From Xanthoparmelia taractica (taxonomy: Eukaryota > Ascomycota > Lecanoromycetes > Lecanorales > Parmeliaceae), in the NCBI GenBank assembly GCA_033085395.1, contig JANQBS010000135.1:1-64000 (forward strand): a stretch of 64,000 nucleotides of DNA, read 5' to 3'. Shown one piece after another: positions 1-10,534 of the stretch (positions are counted from its first letter, which is position 1; every line of letters starts with the position of its first letter). The notes under the pieces were generated by a model that was not told the DNA's origin, made no database searches, and saw only the letters and a program-made list of their open reading frames with translations. The position numbers were made by a program, and so were the translations under genes.

Positions 1-588
1 TATTCTAAAAATACGTAAAATGCTTAAGCGAACGCTTATATAATTATAAAATTCTATAAATAGATTAAAAAGATATATTTTTTTAAAAAAAGTTAAAAAA
101 AAGTTAAAAACGACTATGTTCAATAGATACCACACCTTTCCGACCCGTAAAGCTTATATATAAGTAAACAATAATACGTAAGAGTAAAGAAAAGATTAAA
201 GAAATTATAATACACGTAGCCAATATTAGATAATCTTAAGTGTAACTAATTACTTCTACGTAATCTTTAAATATTTAGTTATTAAGATTAATTAAGAAAA
301 GTAGATTAACGTAAGAATTATCGAGTAATAATATTCGAAAACGTAGATAAAAAGCTAAAAGTAAGTCTAATCTTAAATCTATCTATTCTATTTTATTAAT
401 AAATTATAATTATTACTTTACGTAAGATTTGTCGCTATTACGGATCGAAAAGGTGTGATATCTATTAAACATAGTCGTTTTCAACTTTTTTTTAACTTTT
501 TTTTTAAAAATTATATCTTTTTTATCTATTTATAGAATTTTATAATTATATAAGCGTTCGCTTAAGCTTTTTACGTATTTTTAGAATA
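1..588. repeat. AT-rich element with ~150-bp terminal inverted repeats
   Basis: The first ~150 bases are the near-perfect reverse complement of bases ~438-588: the outer end TATTCTAAAAATACGTAAA matches the inverted end at 570-588, and the arms stay aligned to the inner motif around 129-149 and 441-460. About 290 bp of AT-rich sequence without an ORF lies between. This resembles a foldback or MITE-like element, or a piece of a larger inverted structure, since the window starts exactly at the repeat edge and the element may extend left. C and G survive mostly in CpG context, as expected after RIP. No transposase is visible. Confidence 0.7.
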
Positions 589-2300
589 TAAAAAAATATC
601 ACGTAATATATTTATTAAAAACTCAATGAAAGTATGGGATATTTTATAACTTTCGGTATGGTATTCGAAAAACTAATCCCATATCATCAAATATATCACA
701 CCTTTTCGACCCGTAGTCGCTATTAGAGAAGATTCGATCTAATAATTTTTAAGCTTTTCTTTTCGCGAGTAATAAGAGAGATCGCGATAATATATATAAA
801 GAAGATATATTTTTCTAGATCGATTATTAAGATTATTTATAAATCAACGAAAGCTTTTCTTTATTATATATTCGAAGATATTAATCTTTATATTATTTAT
901 GCGAAGCGTGTAACTTTAATAATTAAGAATATATAATTATAAATTCTTTTCATAATGCGAAGAGAGAAAGAAGAAATTTATTATTGTAGAGTAAATAATA
1001 GATTACTATTATAATTAGCGTATTAGTAATTCTTCTAATAATTAAATAAATTAAATATATTAATAGCAATAGAAATAACTCGTTAAGCTCTAGATAATTA
1101 CGAAGATCTTTTATAACACGATATTAAATGCGATAACGAGCTTAGCTTAATAACGTGATAGTAAAGTAAAGTAATAATAATAATGATAATAAAGTGAAGT
1201 GATAACTAGAATAATAACTAGAATACGTTCGCATGATTCTATATAGAGTAACTTCTTCTATATATAGTATATTTTCTATATTTCTACATATAACATAAGA
1301 TACCCCTATATATATTAGAAATTTCCCAGATTATTTCATGATATTAGTACGTCTCTAAGATTATTTCATAAAAATCAAATAATATGGTCTCAATACTATA
1401 TCATATCATGGTATGATATCAACACTCCATATCCCAGATTATTTCAGACCTTTCCGACTCGTAGGCTCGGCCTAATACACAACTACGAATTGGGAAGATT
1501 AAGCTAGAATAGTTTCTATACTCACGCAGAGTTCTAGATATTTAAATAGCTAGCTATTTATATAACTAAAGATAATAAGATATTAAAAATATCTTTATAT
1601 TTTATTTAATATTTTAGAATCGACGATAGAGACTAATTAAAGCAACGAGAATACATAATCTATATAAGATATTTATTACTTTTAAAGAAATTAAGATCGC
1701 TAGTAAGTAACTAATATAGATAAATCTCTTAAAATAGTACTCGCTAACGAGCGAGTAGCTCTATAAGAAATAGAGCTTATTATAATCTATAAATCTCTTT
1801 TTTATATTCTTATCGTAGAAATTCTTTTAATACGCGTAATAATTATCTAATCTCGAAGTTCTTAGAATAATATTAAAGTATATATATCTAATATTTTTAT
1901 CGCGAAGAATAGTAAGAGTTTTTATTCTATAGCGATAATATTATTAAAGATTTCTCTTATTATAATTATCTAGATATAGCTCGTAATAACTCTTTATAAA
2001 TTAAGTAGATACGTGTATAAATAATTAATTAAGAATAATAATTAAATTTAATAATAGTAAAATAGATTTATAATAAGATTTTGCTTATTACTTATTAGCT
2101 TTAATAATTCTTTTATTTAAATAATAAATAATAAATAAAAATAATAAATAAAAATAATAAATAAAAATAATAAATAAAAATAATAAATAAAAATAATAAA
2201 TAAGAATAATAAATAAAAATAATAAATAAAAATAATAAATAAAAATAATTCTAAGTATATATTATCGCTACTAATTTTAATATCTAATAAAACTATTAGA
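589..2300. repeat. RIP-degraded AT-rich repeat region
   Basis: The stretch is extremely AT-rich, TpA is abundant, CpA and TpG are scarce and CpG is relatively preserved, the pattern left by RIP in Pezizomycotina. No ORF longer than 60 codons exists on either strand. Further copies of the motif seen inside the inverted repeat arms (ending in CGACCCGTA or close variants) occur near 697-713 and 1443-1464, so several related elements lie end to end. Base composition returns to about 50% GC near 2300-2340, marking an isochore-like boundary. I cannot say which transposon family it derives from. Confidence 0.75.
2119..2248. repeat. 13-bp AT minisatellite
   Basis: About ten head-to-tail copies of AATAATAAATAAA, almost perfect, with a single A-to-G variant near 2204. 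It sits inside the RIP-degraded block just before the return to balanced composition. Confidence 0.9.
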
Positions 2301-3866
2301 TATGGCTAGTAAATTACAAAAGATCTACTGAAAATACTGTTCAGCCCTGAACCCTTCTAGGGCTAAGGTAGCTTTAAGATACTTCGCCATCTTCCAAACC
2401 TCGGTGCCCCTTCTGCTTCCTTCTGTCCCCTCTCTGTTCCTTCTTCATATAAAGCCAACTTTCTTCCTTTTAGAGCCGTAGACCTTAATTCTAATTTCGG
2501 CGTGGATATAGATAAACCTCTAGTAAATGAAGGAACGTTCTGTTGCGTTCAAGGCGCCTAATACAATGATCCTGGCCCTGATGGGGAAGAGCTCAGAAGA
2601 GTACGAAGTATTTGATTGCCGGCGGGTGGGCTTGATGCATCCAAGATGCACACGGCATTAGAGGATAAGGTACTTTAGAATAGGTACTACAGTGCGACTG
2701 CTGCTTAGATGACAACATTATCAGTAGTTTGTTAGGATACACAGCTTATTCCCTTGAGAGATATCTTCTAGAACTATTCTCTCAGCAGGCCCAATACGAG
2801 TGTAGCTCGATCCCATTTGATCCATAGTCTGGTTCACCAACACCCTCATGCGCTAGTTCCAGAAGCAGTCGAGTGCCCCAAGCAGGCAGGCGAGGAAATT
2901 GAGAGGCTACCCGCGAGGCGCTCACCCGAGGGCGTGGTATCGAGGCCTAGATTCCGTTCTCACTTGAACGGGAAAAGCCACCAGGCAGCTCACAGCCTTA
3001 CCCTATACCTATGCAGAGCACATTGACGAAAGTATCCTGGCAAAAACACTGTTAATGTTCCTGGCGGTCCCGAGCCGCTTTTGGTTCTCGTGGGTGGGCC
3101 CCGAGGGGTAAGGGGCTATACATATGGCGTTTGCACACGGATGCCTTGGTGCCTTGGTCTAAGTGAGAGTCTTCGACCAAAAGATACGGGTCGCTCGAGC
3201 GACGATGCCTGGACGTCCATCTTCCGACCATGAGTGTTGGGTAGGTGCATTTATGGCCTGTCGCAGTGTTTCCCCCAAAGCAGTAATGGACTTCCCTGGC
3301 GTGCTCTCCGCAAGGCTATCTCATCTCCGTCCGCGGCATGCGCGTTGTACATCAAATCTGACGGTGTGGCCCCCAAGCTGTAAGTAAGCCGTGCGCCGCC
3401 GCCGCAAATGCGCCCGTGTTCCAGTTTCGGCAGCTAGAATTAAAGGGGGTTGATTATTTATAGATCTAGTGGGTATCTTACAGCTAGCCTGTAATTTTCT
3501 GAGTATGCCGAAAAGCTTCACATTTATATTTTCTGCTCAAGGCTCGACAATTATGGGCTAAAATGAGGGTCTGTAATTGGATATACAAGTATACCGGGGT
3601 TTTAAAGCAGAATGATATGCTGACGGTAAGACAATCGGGATTGTGGGCTGAAGTGTCAGCCTTTGCTTCGCCGCGTTTCAACACTGTATGGAGGTGGAAA
3701 CATTTTACGAGGCTGACGCCAAGTACTTGGCGTCTCTGGCTGATATAAAAGGTGCATACTCCTTTCTCGTTATTCACAGCCTTTCTGTTCCCCAACACAT
3801 CCGTTTTTCCCTTTGGTCTCAGGCTTCCCCGCGATTCCCGTGCTTCCAAAGTCGATCCTACACAAG
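2301..3866. other. Intergenic, no supported gene
   Basis: Balanced base composition begins here. Only short ORFs (under 125 codons) occur, overlapping on both strands and without recognisable motifs or plausible splice structure. The last few hundred bases are the upstream region of the PLAC8 gene, with CT-rich runs around 3760-3860. Confidence 0.5.
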
Positions 3867-4406
3867 ATGCCTGGCACCTGGAGTTCCGGTCTCTTCGACT
3901 GTTTCGAACCCATAGGCACGTGTAAGTACACCTCTACTGCCTGAACCGTTTCCTTGCTCAAGTCATCGCCTGGCAGGTTGTCTCAGCTCTTGGTGCCCCT
4001 GTATTTTATACGGTAAAATCCAAGACAAGAAGCACGACCCTCACGCAGACACAAGCGGCTGCAACGGCTCCGTAAGTACCCTTCTTCCTACCTACTACCT
4101 CCCTTTCCCCACGGTTCAAGCTTAGTCTTTCTGCAGTGTTGTGGATGGTACTGCTTGGCCATCTGTGGGCTGCAATGTATACTCCAGGCTGGCAGCCGCG
4201 GGGACATCCGGAAACGCTATAACATCGAGGGCAGCGGCGCTGGCGATTTCTTCTCATCCTGGTGCTGTTCCTGCTGCGCGCTTATACAGGAGGATAAGGA
4301 GATCGAAGCCCGAAAGAATGTGCTGGGGGAACAGATAGGGTATATGCCTCAGCAGGGGATGGCGTATCCGGCTCCGTCTCAAGCCCAGGAGACTATGAAG
4401 CAATGA
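3867..4406 (+). CDS. PLAC8 family cysteine-rich protein
   Basis: Three exons, 3867-3921, 3977-4071 and 4137-4406, give a 139-residue protein. Introns are 55 and 65 bp with GTAAGT donors and CAG acceptors. The translation has the PLAC8 layout: an N-terminal GLFDCFEPIGT segment, then CCLSSWCPCILYGK (family consensus CL.CCCPC..YG), SGCNGSCCGWYCLAICGLQC, the RGDIRKRYNI motif (consensus R..IR.RYGI) and a late CCSCCALIQEDKEIEAR segment. A Pro/Gln/Met-rich tail follows. PLAC8 proteins are small membrane-associated Cys-rich proteins; plant members affect organ size and metal export, and fungal members are mostly uncharacterised. The acceptor at 3976 was chosen over the one at 3986 because only it keeps the PLAC8 frame. 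No neighbour suggests a pathway. Confidence 0.88.
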
Positions 4407-5336
4407 TTAGGAGCTGTTTTGTTAACGAATAGCAAGAATTTGCTAGATAGATTGGCGTCAGACGTGTCTGGAACAGTTCATGCATCCTTCTTCATGCATC
4501 CTTTTATGCATACAGCTGTCTTCCAAGCACATGGATGGTTGTAACCTAATTCTTCGTTGCTTATGGAAATATGTCCTATTGCTCCTACCATAGATCGCCG
4601 TGCTTCTTATCAGTCATCACTGCACTGTTAACAGCCGGGGTGATCTTAAGTGGGATATCTATCCTCGAAATTTGGAACACTGAACGGTTTTAAAGGCCCA
4701 TACCGCTGACTAGAGTCTCTTGGCAAGCATCTAATGTCTGGGGTCGAAAGCGCATCCCACGTATATTCTGTGTTCTCGCTAGAAAACTTTTGGATTTTTG
4801 GGCACACCCCTGAGATAATACCTCCTACAAGCGATCTGTAACGGTGGTGGCAGCATCTTCCTGCAGGAACAAAATCCATTTGCAGGTTCTGTGGACTCGA
4901 CAGCATTCGAAGTCTTCCCATTTGGTTCGAGCTGTGGGAAATCTATTTCTGACCCGATATGATCAACAATGCTTAGAGATTCATGAGACCCTACCATGGG
5001 ACGAGGTCTCTATTGATACCCAGGGATTGGACAGATCGTACAATGTCCACTTGGGCTGGAGAAACAGCGCAGCCTTTGTCTTGTTATTTTTTGTCAATAG
5101 CTACATTATATCCTTGTCGGCAATTCTTTATTCAGGTTTCTTGTTGTGCGGTGTCCATCTCATGGAGAGCATAACCAAACATCAATCTCCACGATGAGTG
5201 AACAAAGAAGACAAGCCAAAGTTCCTTCTTAGGGGACCAAGGTATCTTGAATCTCGGTCACAACGCTTCGATAGAGACACTATTCACACACTTCATCACT
5301 ACCGGTTCCGGCTCCGGAGGAACTCCTATTAGTAGC
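4407..5336. other. Intergenic, no supported gene
   Basis: Short overlapping ORFs occur on both strands (longest 117 codons at 4844-5197, plus strand), none with a recognisable domain. Bases near 4480-4500 contain a small repeat of CATGCATCCTT. I see no RNA gene. Confidence 0.45.
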
Positions 5337-6060
5337 CTAGACGATCTTGTCATCGATCTTCTGCGGCTTGGGTATTGTATTCTTGAAGCTCTGCCTTTCC
5401 CCCAAGTCCTCGCTGCATCTGGCTAGATAAGAGTAGACCTCCCTTCATGGATGTTCAGGAAACCTGACATTTAGGGAGCTAAGGACAGATCCTGCTGCGA
5501 TATCTGCCAATCCAAAGGCGCCATTGACGAAGAACTTCTTGTCGCCAGTCCAGCCTGTAAGCGCCTTCAGTCCGCCGTCAACTTTCCTTCGCCGCCTTGC
5601 CATTAATTCCTTGCTGCGTTTGCCGTCATTTCTTTGCTTCTTGAAGAACAATAGCACACTAGCGCATCTCAAATGCCACCGGCCACGACCTCGACCTGTT
5701 TAGCAAAAGGTGTGCCATGTACATTGTTCTTTGGCAGCAGCTGCAGGACACCGGTGTACTTAAATTCCTAAACTCCCGAATATAGTGGCTTTCGTATCCC
5801 ATCCCCTGGCAGGGTTCAATATTCAGGGGCTCAGCCCTACTCTCTGCCCCACCAAAACGATGCCAAGGAATATTGAACCCCAGGCGCCAGGGGATGGGAT
5901 AGGATTCTCCGTCTCGAAAACCAAGACCGGTGGCTTCCCGAGCGAGTTATATTGAAGGGTCTGTGTAGTACTATCCCATGACACTTCGGTATAGAGCGCG
6001 AAGGGGATGCCCTCTCCAAGAGAGCGGTTCTCAGTTTGCAAGCATAGGTCGAAGGCGCGG
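5337..6060 (-). pseudogene. Glutathione S-transferase pseudogene
   Basis: Read on the minus strand, GST blocks appear in order but in different frames: an N-terminal YACKLRTALLE segment (~6047-6010), then SWDSTTQTLQYNSLGKPPV and LVFETENPI (thioredoxin-fold part with its cis-Pro region), YESHYIREF (~5790), FAKQVEVVAGGI, LLFFKKQR, then GGLKALTGWTGDKKF and FGLADIAAGSVL (typical GST C-terminal helices), ending in ERQSFKNTIPKPQKIDDKIV and a TAG at 5337-5339. Damage includes frameshifts near 6010 and 5660, an in-frame TGA at 5669-5671 where a Cys-like codon is expected, a TGG-to-TGA change at 5445-5447, and a 103-bp foldback insertion at 5797-5899. A GST would use glutathione to conjugate electrophiles; this copy cannot. 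Confidence 0.8.
5797..5899. mobile_element. 103-bp MITE-like foldback insertion with TA target duplication
   Basis: The segment begins TCCCATCCCCTGGC and ends with its reverse complement; the arms continue inward to GTTCAATATTC, giving ~28-32 bp terminal inverted repeats with one 4-nt indel and a ~40-nt loop. It is bracketed by TA (5795-5796 and 5900-5901), the target duplication of Tc1/mariner-type elements. Removing it brings two adjacent GST blocks (ENP and YESHYIREF on the minus strand) next to each other, which supports insertion into a once-intact gene. It has no coding capacity and would need a transposase in trans. Confidence 0.72.
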
Positions 6061-6664
6061 CACTGATGTCTCAGAATCTTTTGGGATCGCCCTTGGCCTT
6101 TCGCCGTTTCCATAGTCGTTAGCCGCTCGGTCAAAGATCAACTCTGATTAGCAAGATAAGGCATCCTGCACGCAGTTGCAGGGAAGCGAAGTGCATCAAG
6201 GTGTTGACTAGAGACGCAGTGCGTACCACTGAGGTTCAGGCATGCCGAAGTTGCAATCGAGTACAATAGTACAACGTATGCCGACTGCGAAAACCACATA
6301 ATGATCATATCAGGATCAGGCTGCTGGGGGTCCTAGCAGAGACAGAAGAGAGAGCGTACCCCAAATCCTTGATATTGCTCGTCTACCGAATGTTTCCTCG
6401 CAAGCGATATTCTCAACGTGACTCCCGCAAATAGCACCCAGACCATTCCTTCTCCGAGCACACCGCACCAGGTTTTGGAAAATGCGAACCTGCATCCCCC
6501 CTCACGTTCCAGCTCTGTCCCCGGTTGCTATTGTATGCCGGAGGAGACACGGCTGACCCTCTGCTCACACACAAAGACGCCGCATTGGCGATCATCGAGC
6601 AACAGTACCATATGCTAGCAGAGCCACAAGATCATTTGTTGATAGCACATATATATTATACCCA
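6061..6664. other. Intergenic, no supported gene
   Basis: No recognisable coding sequence outside the neighbouring genes. The distal part of the GST pseudogene (first exon or promoter) may extend a little into the left side, but I cannot align it. Confidence 0.4.
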
Positions 6665-7378
6665 TCATCTGGGCTCCCTCCACCCAATAGGGATCAAAGC
6701 ACATGCCACGTCGCTCACCCCTCTCTCCGTAGCCAACAGATTAAACTGCGCAGCCGCATTCCTCGTATCCTGCACATCAAGCCTAATCCCAATATCATTA
6801 ATGTACCTCCTCGTCTCCGGCGCAACCGGATATATGCCCGGCCCCAACCCCAGTATCAATAAATCGGGTTTCGGCCACACCAACCCCAGTAGCCCCCACG
6901 CCCCCTCCCCGGTATCCCATTGCCCTTTGTTATTCAACAGTCGCCCGCGCCCGCCGGCCTCCCACGGCCGCCAGGCGAACGCTTCGCCCGATACGAGCAG
7001 TAGGCCGGAGCCGCCGGTTATCTTGACGCCGTTGTCGAGGTGGAAGCCGTCGGTGAGGCAGGCGTCTATAGAGGCGGTCGGGGCGGGCGAGTTGGAGAAT
7101 ACGTTCAGGGCGTCGAAGTCTGTTTGGGTAGATTCGGTGGAGGTGGGGCCGCGTTCGGTGGTTGTGGGAGGTGCGGAGGCGGAGAGTGAGGTGGGGGTTG
7201 AGGAGAGGGTACGCGCATGGCTGCGCAGGTTGGTGGTATGTGGAAGGTGTGGTTGACCACGGTTGGGGAGGGGAGAATGCGATGAGAAACGTTTAGGTAA
7301 GTGTGGGGGATACTGGCGGAGAGGGAAGGTTTCGATGGCTCTGAGTGCGCGGAGGAGGGAGATGCTTGGGGCCGCCAT
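6665..7378 (-). CDS. Mitochondrial complex I assembly factor, NDUFAF3/Mth938 domain
   Basis: Uninterrupted 237-residue ORF. Residues 1 to ~75 are rich in Arg, Ser and Thr and almost free of acidic residues, as in a mitochondrial presequence. The C-terminal ~140 residues match the Mth938/DUF498 fold of NDUFAF3: FDALNVFSN and IDACLTDGFHLDNGVKITGG, then FAWRPWEA, PDLLILGLGPGIYPVAPETR, and the closing block IGIRLDVQDTRNAAAQFNLL followed by GVSDVACALIPIGW. NDUFAF3 works with NDUFAF4 in early assembly of the complex I matrix arm; the fungal protein is expected in the matrix. The large plus-strand ORF at 6525-7256 is a shadow of this gene. The start is the first ATG of the frame and gives the presequence. 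Confidence 0.87.
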   Translation of the reverse strand: MAAPSISLLRALRAIETFPLRQYPPHLPKRFSSHSPLPNRGQPHLPHTTNLRSHARTLSSTPTSLSASAPPTTTERGPTSTESTQTDFDALNVFSNSPAPTASIDACLTDGFHLDNGVKITGGSGLLLVSGEAFAWRPWEAGGRGRLLNNKGQWDTGEGAWGLLGLVWPKPDLLILGLGPGIYPVAPETRRYINDIGIRLDVQDTRNAAAQFNLLATERGVSDVACALIPIGWREPR

Positions 7379-7693
7379 GATTGTAATTCGGCAAGGTTAA
7401 GTTGTGAGCATTTTCAATTGTAAGTGTCTGTAGTCAAAGAATGGCCTGGTTCCTGGAGTATTTGGACGTTAAAGCGGTTGGAAGAGGGAAGGGCACAACC
7501 AAAGTCGAGAATAGTTGTTTGGAAGTTTGAGCCGTCGCCGGAGACGCCTCACACCGTCATCGAACCCTTGAAAATCTCTTCTAGTCAACCTCGTCCTTCG
7601 AAGTGCTCTTCTTTACTACAGATTACTCTACACTCGCCCGCTTACTGGAGATTTTTGTGTCTGCTGTACAGTCTTGGATTCTAATTTTTAATA

Positions 7694-8134
7694 TTACTGG
7701 GCTGCTTTACCATCATCATAAATTACGAAGTGTGTGACACCTTCGTTCGTACAATAAGGGCAAGCGCTCTTGTAATAGTTCGGTAAGCTCTCTGGATGTA
7801 ATATAGTTATGTAATCTACCAAGTCTACGCCAATCTTGCAGAGCGCTCGTTCGACCTTGGGCCAGGCTGACATTCTCCTCAGATCTGGTGCTGCGAAGCC
7901 GTCACAGAATCTAGGTACATCATCCAAGAAATCCGCACAGCATGCCGAGTAGCCGAGGAAGAGGATCCGATGATCAAGGTAATGTGCATTGACACGCATG
8001 CAACCGGTGCCCGGGGATTTGTCATCTTGTTGCATCCAACCACTTTCATGCCCTTGGAAGGCTTGAAAGGGGAGATACAACAGAAAACAATGCTCTTGGG
8101 CTGAGAATAAACGGTCGAACTTGATCTGGATCAT
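7694..8134 (-). CDS. Hypothetical protein, doubtful
   Basis: Intact 146-residue ORF with reasonably protein-like composition in its C-terminal half (WPKVERALCKIGVDLVDYI, then LPNYYKSACPYC). I recognise no family. The ATG lies only 72 bp from the divergent start of the permease gene, so the true gene, if any, may start elsewhere or have an intron, or this could be a remnant of a longer protein. There is no signal peptide or membrane segment. Homologues with the same stop would support it. Confidence 0.3.
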   Translation of the reverse strand: MIQIKFDRLFSAQEHCFLLYLPFQAFQGHESGWMQQDDKSPGTGCMRVNAHYLDHRILFLGYSACCADFLDDVPRFCDGFAAPDLRRMSAWPKVERALCKIGVDLVDYITILHPESLPNYYKSACPYCTNEGVTHFVIYDDGKAAQ

Positions 8135-8206
8135 TCCAGCGAAAGAATCTTGCTGTCACCCTCCGAAACCGAGAGTTCTCAATTGTGCTGACGTTTGTAG
8201 AGCACA

Positions 8207-9857
8207 ATGGCAATTCCATCGCCCACGTCAGAAGATTTAGAGAAAGGAATAGAGAAAGATGGGCTGGCGGCTGACACATCCAGTCACAGATCGAAGCATC
8301 TGGACCAAGTACACTCACCCGAAGACCCAGCAGAGCCTTTGGGGAGACTAGGGGTGTACTTGAGCCATTTCGAGCGGCAACTCATCAAGTATAACCTCGA
8401 AGCACGAGGGGTCCAGCGAGTTGAGCCACGCGAAACTCATACGCAGACATGGAAGGACTATGTCCAAGCCTTCCTTATGTGGGTTTCCGTCAATCTTGTC
8501 GCCATCAACATTACCCTTGGAATGCTCGCACCAACGGTCTATGGACTCAGCTTTGAAGACGCCGCGCTTTGTGCTGCGTTTGGGTCTTTGCTGGGCAGTA
8601 CTGTAGTTGCCTATGTTGCAACTTGGGGTCCGGTATCAGGCAACCGCACGATGATTTTTACCAGATATACTTTTGGATGGTGGCCGAGTAAGTTGATTGT
8701 GTTACTCAATCTAATTGTACTACTGGGATACTCTATGATTGGTCTAGTCGTGGCTGGGCAGATCCTCTCCGCTGTATCGTCTAACGGACATCTGTCTGTC
8801 GTCGTCGGAATCATCATCGTCGCAATAATCAGCTGGGCTATTACCACCTTCGGCATCTCGATATTCCATATTTATATGCGGTACGCATGGCTTCCGCAGC
8901 TCATCGCATTCTGCATACTCTATGGCGTCTCAGCGTCTCAGTTCGATTTGACCACACCGACTCAAGGAGACCCTCGGACTAGGGTTGGTAACAGGCTATC
9001 ATTTTTCTCACTCTGCTTCAGTGCTGCAATCACCTATGCCGGAGGTGCCATGGATTTCTTTGTCTACTACCCACCATCTACGCCGCGCTTGTCCTTGTTC
9101 TTCGTCTCTCTGCTTGGTTTGGCTGCCTCTTTCAGCTTCGCGCTCATTGTCGGTATCGGTCTTGCCTCCGGTGTGGCCAGTAATGCCGCTTATTCTGCGG
9201 CGTATTCAAGTGGCCAGGGAAACCTGATAGTCGAAGGGTTTTCCTCACTGCACGGCTTCGGCAAATTCCTTGGCGTAGTCATTGCGTTTGGATTGATAGC
9301 CAATATTATCTTTCCAACCTATTCGAGCGGCATTGACTTTCAGGTGTTGGGCAGATCAGCTCAAAAGGTGCCACGATTCATCTGGAACACTTTCGGTGTG
9401 ATCATCTACACTGTGTGTGCGCTTACCGGTCGCGATCATCTGAGCGAGATTTTTACAAACTTTCTCGCTCTAATGGGATATTGGCTTGCGATTTGGATTG
9501 CTATCATCTTGGAAGAGCAGATCATCTTTCGAAGAAGGGTTGGTTATGACTGGACAGTATGGAATCAACAGAAGAAGCTACCGGTAGGGATTGCGGCACT
9601 CATCGCGTTCCTTATTGGCTGGGCAGGAGCGATTCTGTGCATGGCTCAGGTTTGGTATATTGGACCGATAGCGAGCCGAGTAGGAGAGTATGGAGCTGAT
9701 GTATGTTTGAGCCGTCTTCTATAGAGAGGGTTCGATTGCTGCTTTTCAAGATTTGTGCTAATGTTTTGGGTAGATGGGCAACTACGTCGGATTTTCATGG
9801 GCTGCGCTCGTGTATCCGCCTCTTCGATGGCTTGAGTTGAGAAAGCTGGGCAGGTAG
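8207..9857 (+). CDS. Purine-cytosine permease, NCS1 family (Fcy2-like)
   Basis: Two exons, 8207-9700 and 9774-9857, separated by a 73-bp intron with a GTATGT donor, a GCTAAT branch-like motif and a TAG acceptor; the product is 525 residues, close to the ~530 of Fcy2-type permeases. A charged cytosolic N-terminus (~1-85) precedes about 12 hydrophobic segments beginning with AFLMWVSVNLVAINITLGML. Family landmarks are GPVSGNRTMIFTRYTFGWWPSK after the second segment, YAGGAMDFFVYYP in the middle, and the C-terminal cytosolic end RWLELRKLGR encoded by exon 2. These carriers import cytosine, adenine, guanine or hypoxanthine with protons at the plasma membrane; the exact substrate cannot be told. Without splicing the frame would run 7 codons into the intron to a TAG and lose the final conserved segment. 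Confidence 0.9.
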
Positions 9858-10534
9858 AACACTGGACGTGGGCAACATATCACGCTTACGACGACTATGA
9901 GTAGTGACTTTAGTCCGTTGGATCTGGTTACTGCTGTTTATTCTATACTTATCCTGGCGCGGTTGCCTATCTCACTCGATTTCATGCATGAAGTGCCTCT
10001 TCGCAGGGGTTCTCTCTTAGGCATACCAGTACAAACCAACGCACATTTAGATTTACAGACAAGGAATGCAAATGAGCCCTTCTAGATCGAAGAGGCACAG
10101 GAGCCTGCGCCTCCACAATCTGGCAAGAGAGTTTGAGACCCCAGCGCTAGTGACTCATCCAACGTTCTGGGCTCTGGAACTACAACAAACTCATTACAGA
10201 GCTTCAAAGCTGCATGCCTATGCCGGTCCCTATGAGTTCTACAATTGCGTGTCATTCATGTGGCTTTTTAATTACCTGAACTTGCGGGCTTGAGATTATA
10301 TGACTTGCCTTCTCAAGCACCTCTCAAGACTCTCTCTTTGACATACTTCTATATCCTATTCGCGAATCTGATTGCCTGGAGTACAATTCTTTTGACTCGA
10401 TAGCAGCGCAGCTCTCGTTCACGTAGCGCATCCGTCGCATTGGTTTCTGAAGATCTTTCTGTAATCTACTTTAAAGTCCTACCGACCATTTTGAGGTAGC
10501 CTTCCCCAGTAAAACTCGCAGAGGGGACAACGAC
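9858..10534. other. Intergenic, no supported gene
   Basis: Only short ORFs (up to 75 codons) without recognisable features. The right part is the likely promoter of the GH114-like gene. Confidence 0.45.

Noticed and set aside
2119..2248. CRISPR-like array
   Set aside because: It is a head-to-tail 13-bp minisatellite without spacers, in a fungal genome.
4844..5197. 117-codon plus-strand ORF with a hydrophobic C-terminal part
   Set aside because: No family, no convincing start context, and it overlaps other random ORFs.
6525..7256. 243-codon plus-strand ORF
   Set aside because: It lies entirely opposite the NDUFAF3-like gene, which has clear family similarity; this frame is a shadow.
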